A stretch of DNA of 64,000 nucleotides, taken from Hormiphora californensis. Its lineage: Eukaryota > Ctenophora > Tentaculata > Cydippida > Pleurobrachiidae. Positions 13,901 to 25,900 of the stretch are shown in pieces. The stretch covers positions 4,574,415-4,638,414 of the forward strand of contig CM035361.1 in NCBI GenBank assembly GCA_020137815.1, in the 5' to 3' direction. Positions within the stretch are counted from its first letter, which is position 1, and each line of letters opens with the position of its first letter. The notes under the pieces were generated by a model, which worked only from the letters and a program-made list of their open reading frames with translations, did no database searches and had not been told where the DNA came from. A program made the translations under genes and the position numbers.

Positions 13901-16900
13901 ATATATGGCTCTGTCCATATATATGCATTTTTAATCTTGATTCTGTTTTTTTACAGGAATTTGATCTCCTTCAAGGGGATTGTTTTTCATTTGGAAAAGT
14001 ATACCACTTGTTATTGTCCCAGCTCGTAAAACATACCTTGATCATATATTAATCTTGTAATTTATGTTTAATTATTATATCTAAATCTCTCGTGTGCTCT
14101 AATTGGCGGGCGCACGAATGGCAGTCTAGCTTGGCAACTAATTGGAGGCCTGTAAAAAAACAAATGAAAACAAGTGGTTTTACCAAACAATTGTTTCACT
14201 ACCAGCGGTAGATGAAGATCATCAGTGGAATAAAAAAACATTAAAATCCAACTTTTCTCTCCAGAACAAGCACATGATGATTGGAGATGTTGCTTCTCGC
14301 GATGTTGTCAAGGGGGATGAACTGCAGATAACTATTCTCCTGGAACAACTTAGAGCGGCACATAAACGCAGATTAGAGGTGAGAGAATTACCAAATATGG
14401 TACATAGTATAACCATATATGGTCATCACGTGACACTTGACATTTGATATATCACGTGTTTTGTAGCCGATCTCAACTGACTCAAACAGGATTGAGAGTG
14501 AAACACAAGTAGGTTTAATCACACAGCGTGTATTTTGTGTATCTGTTGGGGTTGTCAGTGTTATAGTGGTGTTTTGTATCTGTTGACTGTTTGGGTCTCT
14601 TTTTGAAGGGGGATCTTTGTTATATTATTTCTCTGTTTTGTCCTTATAATGGTGCAGTTTGACTATACCGCAAAATGGGTATATGGACTAAACGGGGTAA
14701 GGCACGGACCAATTCTATGATCTCTAAAAGCTAAAACTGTATTTTTCCTCATCTTCTGGGTTTTTTATTTTCTCCATGAACCACAACTATCTTGTCCTCT
14801 GTGTAGCTTTGTTTCCTTGCTGAATATCTCACCTTTTTCAGTGTCCCTCTATCCCAGTGAGAAGTCCAGATGAAGATAAATGTAAGTCCACGTCATGATG
14901 GTCCCTAATTTTTATTTACGCTACCATGCACGTTCCATAAATTATAAAATGGTATTCGACCAAATAATCCCTAATTCAATGTGAGTAGTCGATTCACACG
15001 AGAGAGCTCAATCGATCCAGGACCGAGAGCAGAAAACAAATGAAAACAAGTGGTAAAACCACGTGTTTTCATTTGTAATCCCTAATTCCACTAAGACAAA
15101 ATCCACCTTCATTCTAACACTCAGGTCTTGCATCAGCAGTGTCAACCCGATCACTCACTACAACCACTCTCGGATCAAATGTGGTTACCATCACCAACCA
15201 CCATCATGGTAACCACCATGGTAACCATGGTAACCAAATGCAGACATCTCACAACATGTCACGTGATGGAGAACCATCCCTTCACCTCCTACCCTCTTTG
15301 CTACACGTGGGAACACCACCCGATCATCATCACCTATTGGGGGAGGGATCACCATCCCATCATCACCTATTTGGTGATGGAACACCTTTCCTCCTGGGTG
15401 ATGATGGTGATGGATCACCTTTCCTTCTGGGTATTGATGGTGACGGATCGTCTCCTGGTGAGGTATCAACGGAGGAATTCCACTCACTTGACACCTCCCA
15501 TTTCATGTATTTTACCGAGACTACAGAGTCACCCATGGTGATGAATGTGTCACCCATGGCAACACCCATGGTGATGAAAGTGTCACCTAGAGAAACACCA
15601 TCACCCATTGTGGCACCCACACCTAACAATGTCACCCTGGACTGGGATATCTCTAGCACCTGGCTGAAATACCTCGGTAGGAACACAAATCACAATCATT
15701 TTCAAGTTACCCATTTTCTTACCTTTCATCAATCACAATGCTGCTTATCTCCTCATTATTATAAAATTGAATTTTTTGAAATTGTCACCCACCTTTTCAC
15801 ACGCGGCGTCATAATTTGCGCGTGACAGCCCCCACTTGCTCTCACTTTACGGCATAAAATCGCATATCACCGGAAAGAGCATAGCTTTGTGAGTCCGTAA
15901 AACTTTTGATCGACGAAATCAGTCCAAAAACAAAAGCGTGAGAGCCAAAACAAGTTTCCTACACGCAAATAAAACATCGCACGCCACGCAGGGGGTGACA
16001 ACTTCAAAAAATCCGACTTTACACCTCCCCCTGGTTATTATGATGTCATCACAATGACGTCACTCCCTAGTCCCCATATGATGACGTCATAATGACGTCA
16101 TACACATCCCCTTCCTCGTTCAGTATCAGAAGCTGAGATGACTGATGACGAGAGTGTTGTACCATTCCGGAGGATGAAAACAGTCGCAGCACCCCCATCG
16201 TGCCAAACGGACAAACACAACCACCTCAAGCAGGTATAATATGGCCTTATTTGGTCGTGTGACACCACCAAATATTGTGTTCACCATATATCTCCTAATA
16301 TGGCAGTAATTGTGTTCACTATCTCCTTAATATGGCAGTAACTGTATTCACTATCTCCTAATATGGTAGTAACTGTATTCACCATCTCCTAATATGGCAG
16401 TAATTGTGTTCACCATCTCCTAATATGGTAGTAACTGTATTCACCATCTCCTAATATGGTAGTAACTGTATTCACCATCTCCTAATATGGTAGTAACTGT
16501 ATTCACCATCTCCTAATATGGTAGTAACTGTATTCACTATCTCCTAATATGGTAGTAACTGTATTCACCATCTCCTAATATGGTAGTAACTCTGCCCCTT
16601 TTTTTTAGAATGAAGTATTTGCATTTTTTAAGTTTCGAGAAAATCGACTTTAAAGTTTTTTAGAGGGTTTTTCGGAACTAAAATTGTCATAGAAGCCCAA
16701 ATAGTACGTCAAACGATTTATGACTTATACCACAAGAATCCTGAAGGAATTCTGCAGGACTTCCAATTATCAGCTATCATCAAATTTGTCTCAAATTGAT
16801 GTCAGGCATCAAAATTGATGCCTTACTCTGTTGGTTACTTCACTTATATTACAGTTTTGAAAATACTTCCGTTGCTAGACTGATATCGACTGAAGCATAA

Positions 16901-19900
16901 TTTTTCGTGGTAGATACTTCAGTAATTACTTCACTCAAAAAAATACTTCATCATAATAGCAACAAAAGCACCTAAAAAGTACTTCACTTGCATATACTTC
17001 AGTAATTACTTCATTCCTAAAAATACTTCTTCAGAACTGTATTCAAAATGCCTAAAAGTAACTTAATCGAACAAAAGTGTACATGTGCTTCAAAATCGCA
17101 ATCTTACTTCAATATTTTGGATAAAATCACAAACGAAGTTAATTTTCATTTAACACGCAGTGAAGTATAAAATGTGTTAGAATTCTTGCTAGTCTTGAAA
17201 GTAACTCCAGAGCAGCAGCTGCAGACAAACAGACGCACAGACAAACAGACGCACAAATTACAACTGCAGCAGCCTGCAGCAGCCTGCAGCAGCATAAAGA
17301 GATGGGCCGCCCGCCCTTCGGGCGGAATGTTAAAATCATGGTGCTGATAAATTGAGCGAAAACAGAAAAACGCTATGGCAACCCTCAAACTAAGACGAAC
17401 CTGCAGATAAAATCTGGAAGATTAATCTGTTCCGGTACGAGTCATACTTTGAAATTGGTTGAGTTCGGCTTGTAATATCAGAGTGAAACATGGAGATTGG
17501 AGATTCAAGAATTTTCTTCCGACCTCTACACAGGTCCGTGTTCATAAAATATGACAGACATACAAACAGATCACAGACATACAAACAGATCACAGACAGA
17601 CACACAGACAGACACACAGGCCAGTTCATTACATGTTTTAACAATCGATTGGCTGATAACCAGTCACGTGACCTGAATAATGAGCTCGGATTGGTTGTTT
17701 ATTTGGTCCGGTCGGTTGCTGAGAGATAGAGAAAGGGTCTGACAGAGAGATAATATCGATGAGAGGGAACGGGAGTGAGATTGTCTCCATTCGGGTTATT
17801 CACGAAGAGGAGTATTTGTCTAGGAGTGTGGGAATGTAAGGACAGAACAGTTAGATGACAATATATTTTGTTAATATTTGGATGATTTGTATCCGTATTC
17901 TTTAATTTTTTACAAACATTTCAAATTCCCGTGAGTGTGATAGTTCAGTGACATGGGAGACAGTGGGAGGCAAAGTGACAGGGGTTACAATGGGAGGCAA
18001 AGTGACAGGGATTACAATTGGAGATAAGGTAATCATAATAAAAACGGTTTATTGTAATTGCAATAGGAGAGACAAAACGAAACGGGTATACATTCAATGT
18101 ACATGGTGGCTAACTAAGCAGCAGCTGCGTGTGGTGGGAGAAATGGCTTACCCTATATTTTTTACTATTTTACAACAAATGTCTGAGAGTGACAGAAACA
18201 TTGTACCGCTGCAGCATGATACGATACACACGGATGTCCGTTAGCTACTATTTGAACTCCAGACAGGTTGAGTTTTCAAACCAGCTGCAGCTGGCCCCCT
18301 AGCCTTTCGGAATGATGTAAATTTGAAACCAAACGCTAGGGCAATCACTGCACTGGCAAGTGCCCCGTGGCCTTAGGGGGGTCTGGGGGCACAGCCCCCA
18401 GCATGAAAAATATCCCCAGTCATAACAAATCATGACTCTGAAACAATTAAGTCCGGCGCGAGAAGTTCATTTACCCCCCCCCCCCCCACAGTGGGGGCCA
18501 GTGCAGTATACCATACGGATGCGACAAACGCCATTTTTGAGCGCCTGTTTAACCATGTTCCCGATAAGCTAGCGAGCTGAAATTTTGTAGTTATAGGTAC
18601 CTCTACCATTACTGTTAGTGATATAAATTGCAAGTGGATCGGTCGTTTCGTTCAAAAGTTACGAGGGGGGTCCCAAACACACCCTGTGTAGACACTATAC
18701 ATACATACATACATACATACAAGGCACCACCATTTTGCAAACATTCGCCTGGAAAAACGGCTTAAGCTAGAGCCCTGAAATTTTAAACTTAGGTTACTCT
18801 AGCTATTCTGTGTGTCATAAAGTATGTGGCATCTTGATTGGAGATCATTAAGTCATTAATTATGCATAATTTATGTATAAATTTATGAATATCTCGGTAA
18901 TGACGCATACTGGAGATAAATCGACGGTTCTAACCGACGCAAAATATTCGATTTATGGGGGGTCTTACTCGGGACAATTTTCTCTAACTTTTACCGTTAA
19001 TTATGACAATATGCATATCTGAATATCTCAAGTTCTACTTATCATAGCGGCTTTTCATTGGTCGCATTGGACGGAGAATAGTCGATTTATGGGGGGTCGT
19101 CCCCCGGACAAAAAGTCATATCTTGCACCGTTTAGCCGTTATTTGCATATTTATGCACCGATTCAAGATTTATGCATTTTCCGAATATTTCCACTTCAGC
19201 TGGTCCTAGAAAGTTTTCATGGACATATTTCGACGCAGAATGGTCGATTTATGGGGGGTCGTTCCCCGGACAAAAAGTCGTATCTCGCACCGTTTAGCCG
19301 TTATTTGCATATTTATGCACCGATTCATGATTTATGCATTTTCTGAATATTTCAACTTCAGCTGGTCCTAGAAAGTTTTCATGGACATATTTTGACGCAA
19401 AATGATCGATTTATGGGGGGTCGTCCCCCGGACAAAAAGTCGTATCTCGCACCGTTTAGCCGTTATTTGCATATTTATGTGCCGATTCATGATTTAATGC
19501 ATATTCTGAATATTTCCACTTCAGCTGGTCCCAGAAAGTTTTCATGGACATATTTCGACGCAGAATGGTCGATTTATGGGGGGTCGTTCCCCGGACAAAA
19601 AGTCGTATCTCGCACCGTTTAGCCGTTATTTGCATATTTATGATACCTGTTTACAAAAATCCTGAGAAACTAGACCAAAAAACAAAAGAAATTTGTTTGG
19701 AAAACCCGTGGCCTTTTGTCGATACTTGACGCTGCGGGAATTGCACCCTTCGTCAGAGCAAGACGTGTGGAAGAGTGAGACAGAGAATGTGCGTGTGTTA
19801 GAACTTAGAGAGAGATGGCACAACAATACCTAGTAGCTCAGATTATGGGTGCATTTCCCGCAGCGTCAAGTATCGACAAAAGGCCACGGGTTTTCCAAAC

Positions 19901-22900
19901 AAATTTCTTTTGTTTTTTGGTCTAGTTTAACTTATAAAACCTTATGAGGTCAGTGTTTGACAACATTGTTTGTGGTGTCTCTCTCTCTTTGTCTCAGAGT
20001 GACACTCTTACATAGAGATAATCCCAGAATCATGATCACCCCGGCCCCCAGACATCTCTTCTCCACTTGTTGAGTTACCTAACAACTGGTTGTGTTGTGT
20101 CGTTACGACAGTACGGTACTGGAACATAATGCTACCTTTGAATGTGGGGTTCTAAGTTCGAAGAATGAGATTGGAGTGACGTAGTTGTGACGGTGAGGAT
20201 GAGTAATTCGAGATGTGAACGATAATTATAATTACTCAGAATAGAATAATTATTATAGGGATCGCCTCCGTTCGACCTTCATCATGATGATGCTGCAGCA
20301 AAGAACAAATCTTGGAAATTACTTCATTTGGCCGGACTTGTGTTATAAATGGCACATATTATAATAAAAAATGAAGTATTCTTAAGTTATGAAGTATTTT
20401 TTCTGGATGCGACAAGAAGCATTTGAATTCCACAGATTTATGAAGCATTTTCAAATTGAAGTAAATGAAGTGAAGTATCTTCTGATTTGAAAATACTTCA
20501 AACAAAATCTGCAACTGATTTATGAAGCATTTTCAAATTGAAGTAAATGAAGTGAAGTATCTTCTGAGTGGACAATACTTCAAACAAAATCTGCAGCTGA
20601 TTGAAGTATTTCAATAGAATTTTTTAAATGAAGCAAACAACTGAAGCAAATTTTTCTGCGGTAATTACTTCTATGGTAGAAAAGTTTAACGAAGCAGTAT
20701 TTATTTCCGAATTATATTAGCGAAGCAATTGCCATTTGCTTCACTTTTCTGCAGTTTTTCAAAAATAAAAGTACTTCACAAAAAACACTTCACTCTATTT
20801 TTTGAAGATTGAGACACGAGACTTAGCCCATCTTGTAGATCTTTTTCTCCTGATCAAGATGGTATAAATAACTCAAAATCGCCAAAATTGCAAATACTTC
20901 ATTCTAAAAAAAAGGGGCAGAACTGTATTCACCATCTCCTAATATGGCAGTAACTGTATTCACTATCTCCTAATATGGTAGTAATTGTGTTCACCATCTC
21001 CTAATATGGTAGTAACTGTATTCACCATCTCCTAATATGGTAGTAACTGTATTCACCATCTCCTAATATGGTAGTAACTGTATTCACCATCTCCTAATAT
21101 AGTAGTAACTGTATTCACCATCTCCTAATATGGCAGTAACTGTATTCACTATCTCCTAATATGGTAGTAACTGCATTCACCATCTCCTAATATAGTAGTA
21201 ACTGTATTCACCATCTCCTAATATGGTAGTAACTGTATTCACTATATATCTCCTAATATGGTAGTAACTGTATTCACCATCTCCTAATATGGCAGTAACT
21301 GTATTCACTATCTCCTAATATGGCAGTAACTGTATTCACCATCTCCTAATATGGCAGTAATTGTGTTCACCATATATCTCCTAATATGGACATTTTACCA
21401 GTGAGGTGGGTGATAAGTCGAGTGGTGGAACAGTAGAGAAGATGCTTCTGCAATCGCTCAACGAACTTAGTCTGCAGCTCAGGGACAAGATTGATAAGTC
21501 TGCTGTTTATTCCCTGTAAGATTTGTTTTTTTGTGCCCGCGGAAATGTGACTATCCCCTTTGAGAAGTGAGGGGTCAAGTGTAACTTGTTTCCATGTTGT
21601 ACTGTTCTTACTAGAGGATCTTAAAAATAAATTGTAATTTCCTCGACCCTACTGATCGCTGTATATTTCTAAACCCACTTCTAAACCCACTTCTAAACCC
21701 ACTTCTAAACCCACTTCTAAACCCACTTCTAAGCCCACTTCTAAACCCACTTCTAAACCCACTTCTAAACCCACTTCTAAACCACTTCTAAACCCACTTC
21801 TAAACCACTTCTAAACTCACTTCTAAACCCACTTTCCTCCTCTCAGTCATATTCGGGAAGAGTTGGACTCCCTGGCTAACGATGTCCCGGATGATTTCAG
21901 CCCAGAGCCCCTGATTTGTCCCCCTCCCCCTGGTAGTGACAACAACCAACACCCTGACTCGGTTAGTATCACCATATATGGTGATATGTGACCATATATG
22001 GGCATGTATATGTCATGAAACTGACAAACAAAATAACTATTTGACTGACCGAAAATAATTAATATATCAGGTTGACAGACAGGGTGACAGACAGACAGAC
22101 AATCGTGTTATACTGGAGCTCCAGACAATCTCGGAAGACTCAGCTGAGAGTGACAAAAGCAGTTCTGATGAAGAAGAAGAGAGTTACTGCCCAACTCCGA
22201 CCCACTCACGATCACCTTTCTCTGTTTTATCACCGAATGATCTCACCCCTGCTACCTCTCCAGCTGGAGAACTGTTCTCACTACCAACATCACCACACAC
22301 ACCACCTAAAACATCACCACATACATCACCACATACATCACCGACCTCATCACCCAAAGCATCACCCTGTTCCTCCCCCTCCCTGACAGACAAACAAACG
22401 GAAGAAATCATACTTCACTTTGCAGAAATTCTCTGCCCCGGTGAATCTTCCCCGGATGATACAGACCGTTCAATCTCGCCCTACCTGGAAGAATCACCTC
22501 TCTTCACCCCGACACCACGACCCCGTGCCAACTCAACTCTCCGGAGCTCTACAAGTGGCTCTCCTCGTGAGATGAAAATTAGGATAACGCGGAAGATACC
22601 AGCTGGGGAGCCGTCTTTGTGTGATTCCCTGCCCAGGGCGGTGACACTGACGGAGTTTGCCGAGCACAACCCGGAGGTGATGGACAAGTTGAGGGATTTA
22701 CAGCTCCCTGAGATGGTCATGGAGAGAACACATGTGACGGTGAAACAGAGGAAGAGGAGGGGAGGGAAGGAGGAGGGGATTAGGGGTCCAGGAAGGAGGG
22801 AGGAGGGGGTTAGGGGTCCAGGAGGGAGGGAGGAGGGGGTTAGAGGTCCAGGAGGGAGGGAGGAGGGGGTTAGATGTCCAGGAGGGAAGGAGGAGGGGAT

Positions 22901-25900
22901 TAGGGGTCCAGGAAGGAGGGAGGAGGGGATTAGGGGTCCAGGAGGGAGGGAGGAGGGGGTTAGAGGTCCAGGAGGGAGGGAGGAGGGGATTAGGGGTCCA
23001 GGAGGGAAGGAGGAGGGGGTTAGAGGTCTAGGAGGGAAGGAGGAGGGGATTAGATGTCCAGGAGGGAAGGAGGAGGGGGTTAGAGGTCCAGGAGGGAGAG
23101 AGGAGGGGATTAGGGGTCCAGGAGGGAAGGAGGAGGGGGTTAGAGGTCCAGGAGGGAAGGAGGAGGGGGTTAGAGGTCCAGGAGGGAAGGAGGAGGGGAT
23201 TAGATGTCCAGGAGGGAGGGAGGAGGGGGTTAGATGTCCAGGAGGGAGGGAGGAGGGGATTAGATGTCCAGGAGGGAGGGAGGAGGGGGTTAGATGTCCA
23301 GGAGGGAAGGAGGAGGGGATTAGATGTCCAGGAGGGAAGGAGGAGGGGGTTAGAGGTCCAGGAAGGAGGGAGGAGGGGGCTAGGGGTCCAGGAGGGAAGG
23401 AGGAGGGGATTAGATGTCCAGGAGGGAAGGAGGAGGGGATTAGATGTCCAGGAGGGAAGGAGGAGGGGATTAGATGTCCAGGAGGGAAGGAGGAGGGGGT
23501 TAGAGGTCCAGGAGGGAGAGAGGAGGGGATTAGATGTCCAGGAGGGAGGGAGGAGGGGGTTAGATGTCCAGGAGGGAGGGAGGAGGGGGTTAGATGTCCA
23601 GGAGGGAAGGAGGAGGGGATTAGATGTCCAGGAGGGAAGGAGGAGGGGATTAGATGTCCAGGAGGGAAGGAGGAGGGGATTAGATGTCCAGGAGGGAAGG
23701 AGGAGGGGATTAGATGTCCAGGAGGGAAGGAGGAGGGGATTAGATGTCCAGGAGGGAGGGAGGAGGGGATTAGAGGTCCAGGAGGGAGGGAGGAGGGGAT
23801 TAGAGGTCCAGGAGGGAGGGAGGAGGGGATTAGAGGTCCAGGAGGGAGGGAGGAGGGGATTAGGGGTCCAGGAAGGAGAGAGGAGGGGATTAGGGGTCCA
23901 GGAAGGAGAGAGGAGGGGATTAGGGGTCCAGGAAGGAGAGAGGAGGGGATTAGGGAAGAAAGTAAACCTGATCATGACGAAGATGAAAGTTCAAAAGATG
24001 ACAGTCTACAAAGTACTTCAAAATCAGAAGACATCTCCATCTCCGATCACCAATTCATTGATGACGTCACCTCGACATCAAACAACCTGCCATCAGATGA
24101 CGTCATTAGCGGTGACGTGATCACCATGGCAACGGATGACGTCATCACTATGGCAACCACGGAGGATGATAATTCTCTCACATCTTCTACCTCTGATTTC
24201 GCACAAATGTTGGAAGCAGAGCTAGCTGCACCAGATGGAGAGTGCGTTGTATCACCCATCCCACGACACCACATCACCCCCTCACCCCGTCACCACAGAA
24301 CATCACCCTCACCCACTGCACGTGACCAGATGGTGACGTCATCACGTGATGTGACGTCACGTGACCACTGGTTGGCCCAGTTGGAGGATCCCCAGTGGTT
24401 GTGTTGGTATCTGTGCTGGCAGTGCGGTGCCGGGGAGTGGAGGGAGGTCGAGGAGGGTGTGGAGGAGTTGAGGGGAGAGAAACCGCAGTTTGTGAAGGTG
24501 TGCAGACATTTAATTAGTGCCAATTAATTACAGTGGCACCCCGATTTAGTGGCAGGATCCCCCCCCCCCCCCCCCCGAGGATGCCACTAAATCGGGGTCC
24601 GACTGTAGTTAATTAGTGCTAATTAGTTGTTTTTGATAATTTAAACACATGACTTGACTGACACATCTCATTTCGATTAGAAATAATGAAATAATGAAAT
24701 ATCGGCATTTTCAAATAATACCCATCTCTCTCTCAGGATATAACACAAGCTCTAAAAAATCTTGGGTTCCTTCAACGGAAATTGGAGGAGATCGAGAAGA
24801 ATCTAACTCATGTTCGACACGAAACCATCCCTACGGTAAGAAGATGACGTCATAATACATGAGTGACGTCATTAAAAATATGTGACGTCATTAAAAATAT
24901 GTTTTGGATCGTTTACAACTTCCTGGTATATGTTTTCCTAATTTCCTCTTTCTTTTTACAGTTAGCCAAGAAAGATTCGGAGAAAAGCAAAAAGAAGAAG
25001 AAAGGTAAGCTAACATGTGTGTCTTGCTACAACACTTATCACTCAGTTACCATGGTTAACTTGATATAACGTGTATGGTTACCATGGTTACTATGGTTAC
25101 CATGGTTACATCATGTGGTTACCATGGTTACCACAGCAACTCTTTCTCACGCTACTCACGGCTCATATTCTCTATAGGAAGTCGAACTAAATAATATCAC
25201 TATCATTTATATTCCTCTCCTCTTTTTGGTAAGCTTGCACACAGTCAATGAAGCACAGAATTTTATTAAAAGCCACTGGGCAAACTCGATAGTTGTGAAA
25301 TATATTCTACCAGAACTTTACGATTTATCTCTCTCTCTCTTTTTAACATAAAATTCTCATTTTATTAGCATTTAAATATATTGTTTTGGGGTATTGTCTT
25401 CTTTTTTTAGTTATCCCATCGCTTGATAGCATGTTGTATATATTAGAAGCACAGCATGGTTATGACGTCATATATATGTCCATATATGGACACATACACC
25501 CATATATGGGCATGTTGGTTTTTAGCATTGTTTGATCCCCTCTGCTGCTTTGATGGTGTTTGTAGAATGAAGTATACCTGCTTTAGTTTGTCGGGATGTT
25601 ATATATTGCGATGAGCAACCTTGGAAGTGTTTAGGTAGCGCACAGCGTGACCAGTTTTAACCAATCACAGTTCAGCACGCATATATGTGACCTGTGTCTC
25701 ATAAGAGCTGTTCTGAGCTGTGATTGGTCAAATGCGGTCAAGCTGTGCGCTACCTGAACATTTCCGATGTTGCTCAAAAGGACAGAAAGGGAAACAGGGA
25801 CAAAATGAGAGAGAAGAAGGTTTTAAAAAAGAAACAAAGTTGTCTGTCATTTTCTTGGAAAGTTTCCCTACAAAACTTTCCAAGAATTAAATACATACTG

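Larger units (their letters stand above)
16592..20920. mobile_element. 4.3-kb TIR element inserted in the minisatellite
   Basis: Ends CTGCCCCTTTTTTTTAG and its reverse complement match for about 32 bases. AACT is duplicated at 16588-16591 and 20921-20924. Both subterminal regions (about 16600-17170 and 20330-20900) are crowded with TGAAGTA/TACTTCA heptamers. The interior carries secondary insertions (17648-17721, 19668-19928), a 162-bp tandem repeat and a CATA microsatellite near 18700. No transposase was found, so it is a decayed or non-autonomous element. Confidence 0.8.
16255..21388. repeat. 31-bp intronic minisatellite split by a 4.3-kb element
   Basis: Units of the form TATTCACCATCTCC-TAATATGG-TAGTAACTG run over 16255-16591 and resume at 20921-21388. 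Common variants are ACC/ACT and GTAG/GCAG. It ends about 15 bases before the acceptor region of exon 21406-21515. Confidence 0.92.

Noticed and set aside
15128-15541. 137-codon frame overlapping exon 15125-15676
   Set aside because: Alternative frame of a real exon; the in-phase frame is the one ending at 15676.
19089-19622. Frames with repeated GGRPPDKKSYLAPFSRYL
   Set aside because: Translation of the 162-bp tandem repeat; no start context or splice sites.
16255-21388. A CRISPR-like appearance of regular 31-bp repeats
   Set aside because: Head-to-tail units without unique spacers, in an intron of an animal gene; an ordinary minisatellite.
23028-23975. 315-codon open frame on the minus strand (NPLLPPSWTS repeats)
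   Set aside because: It is the mirror of the 30-bp coding minisatellite and lies wholly within it; there is no promoter or unique sequence.
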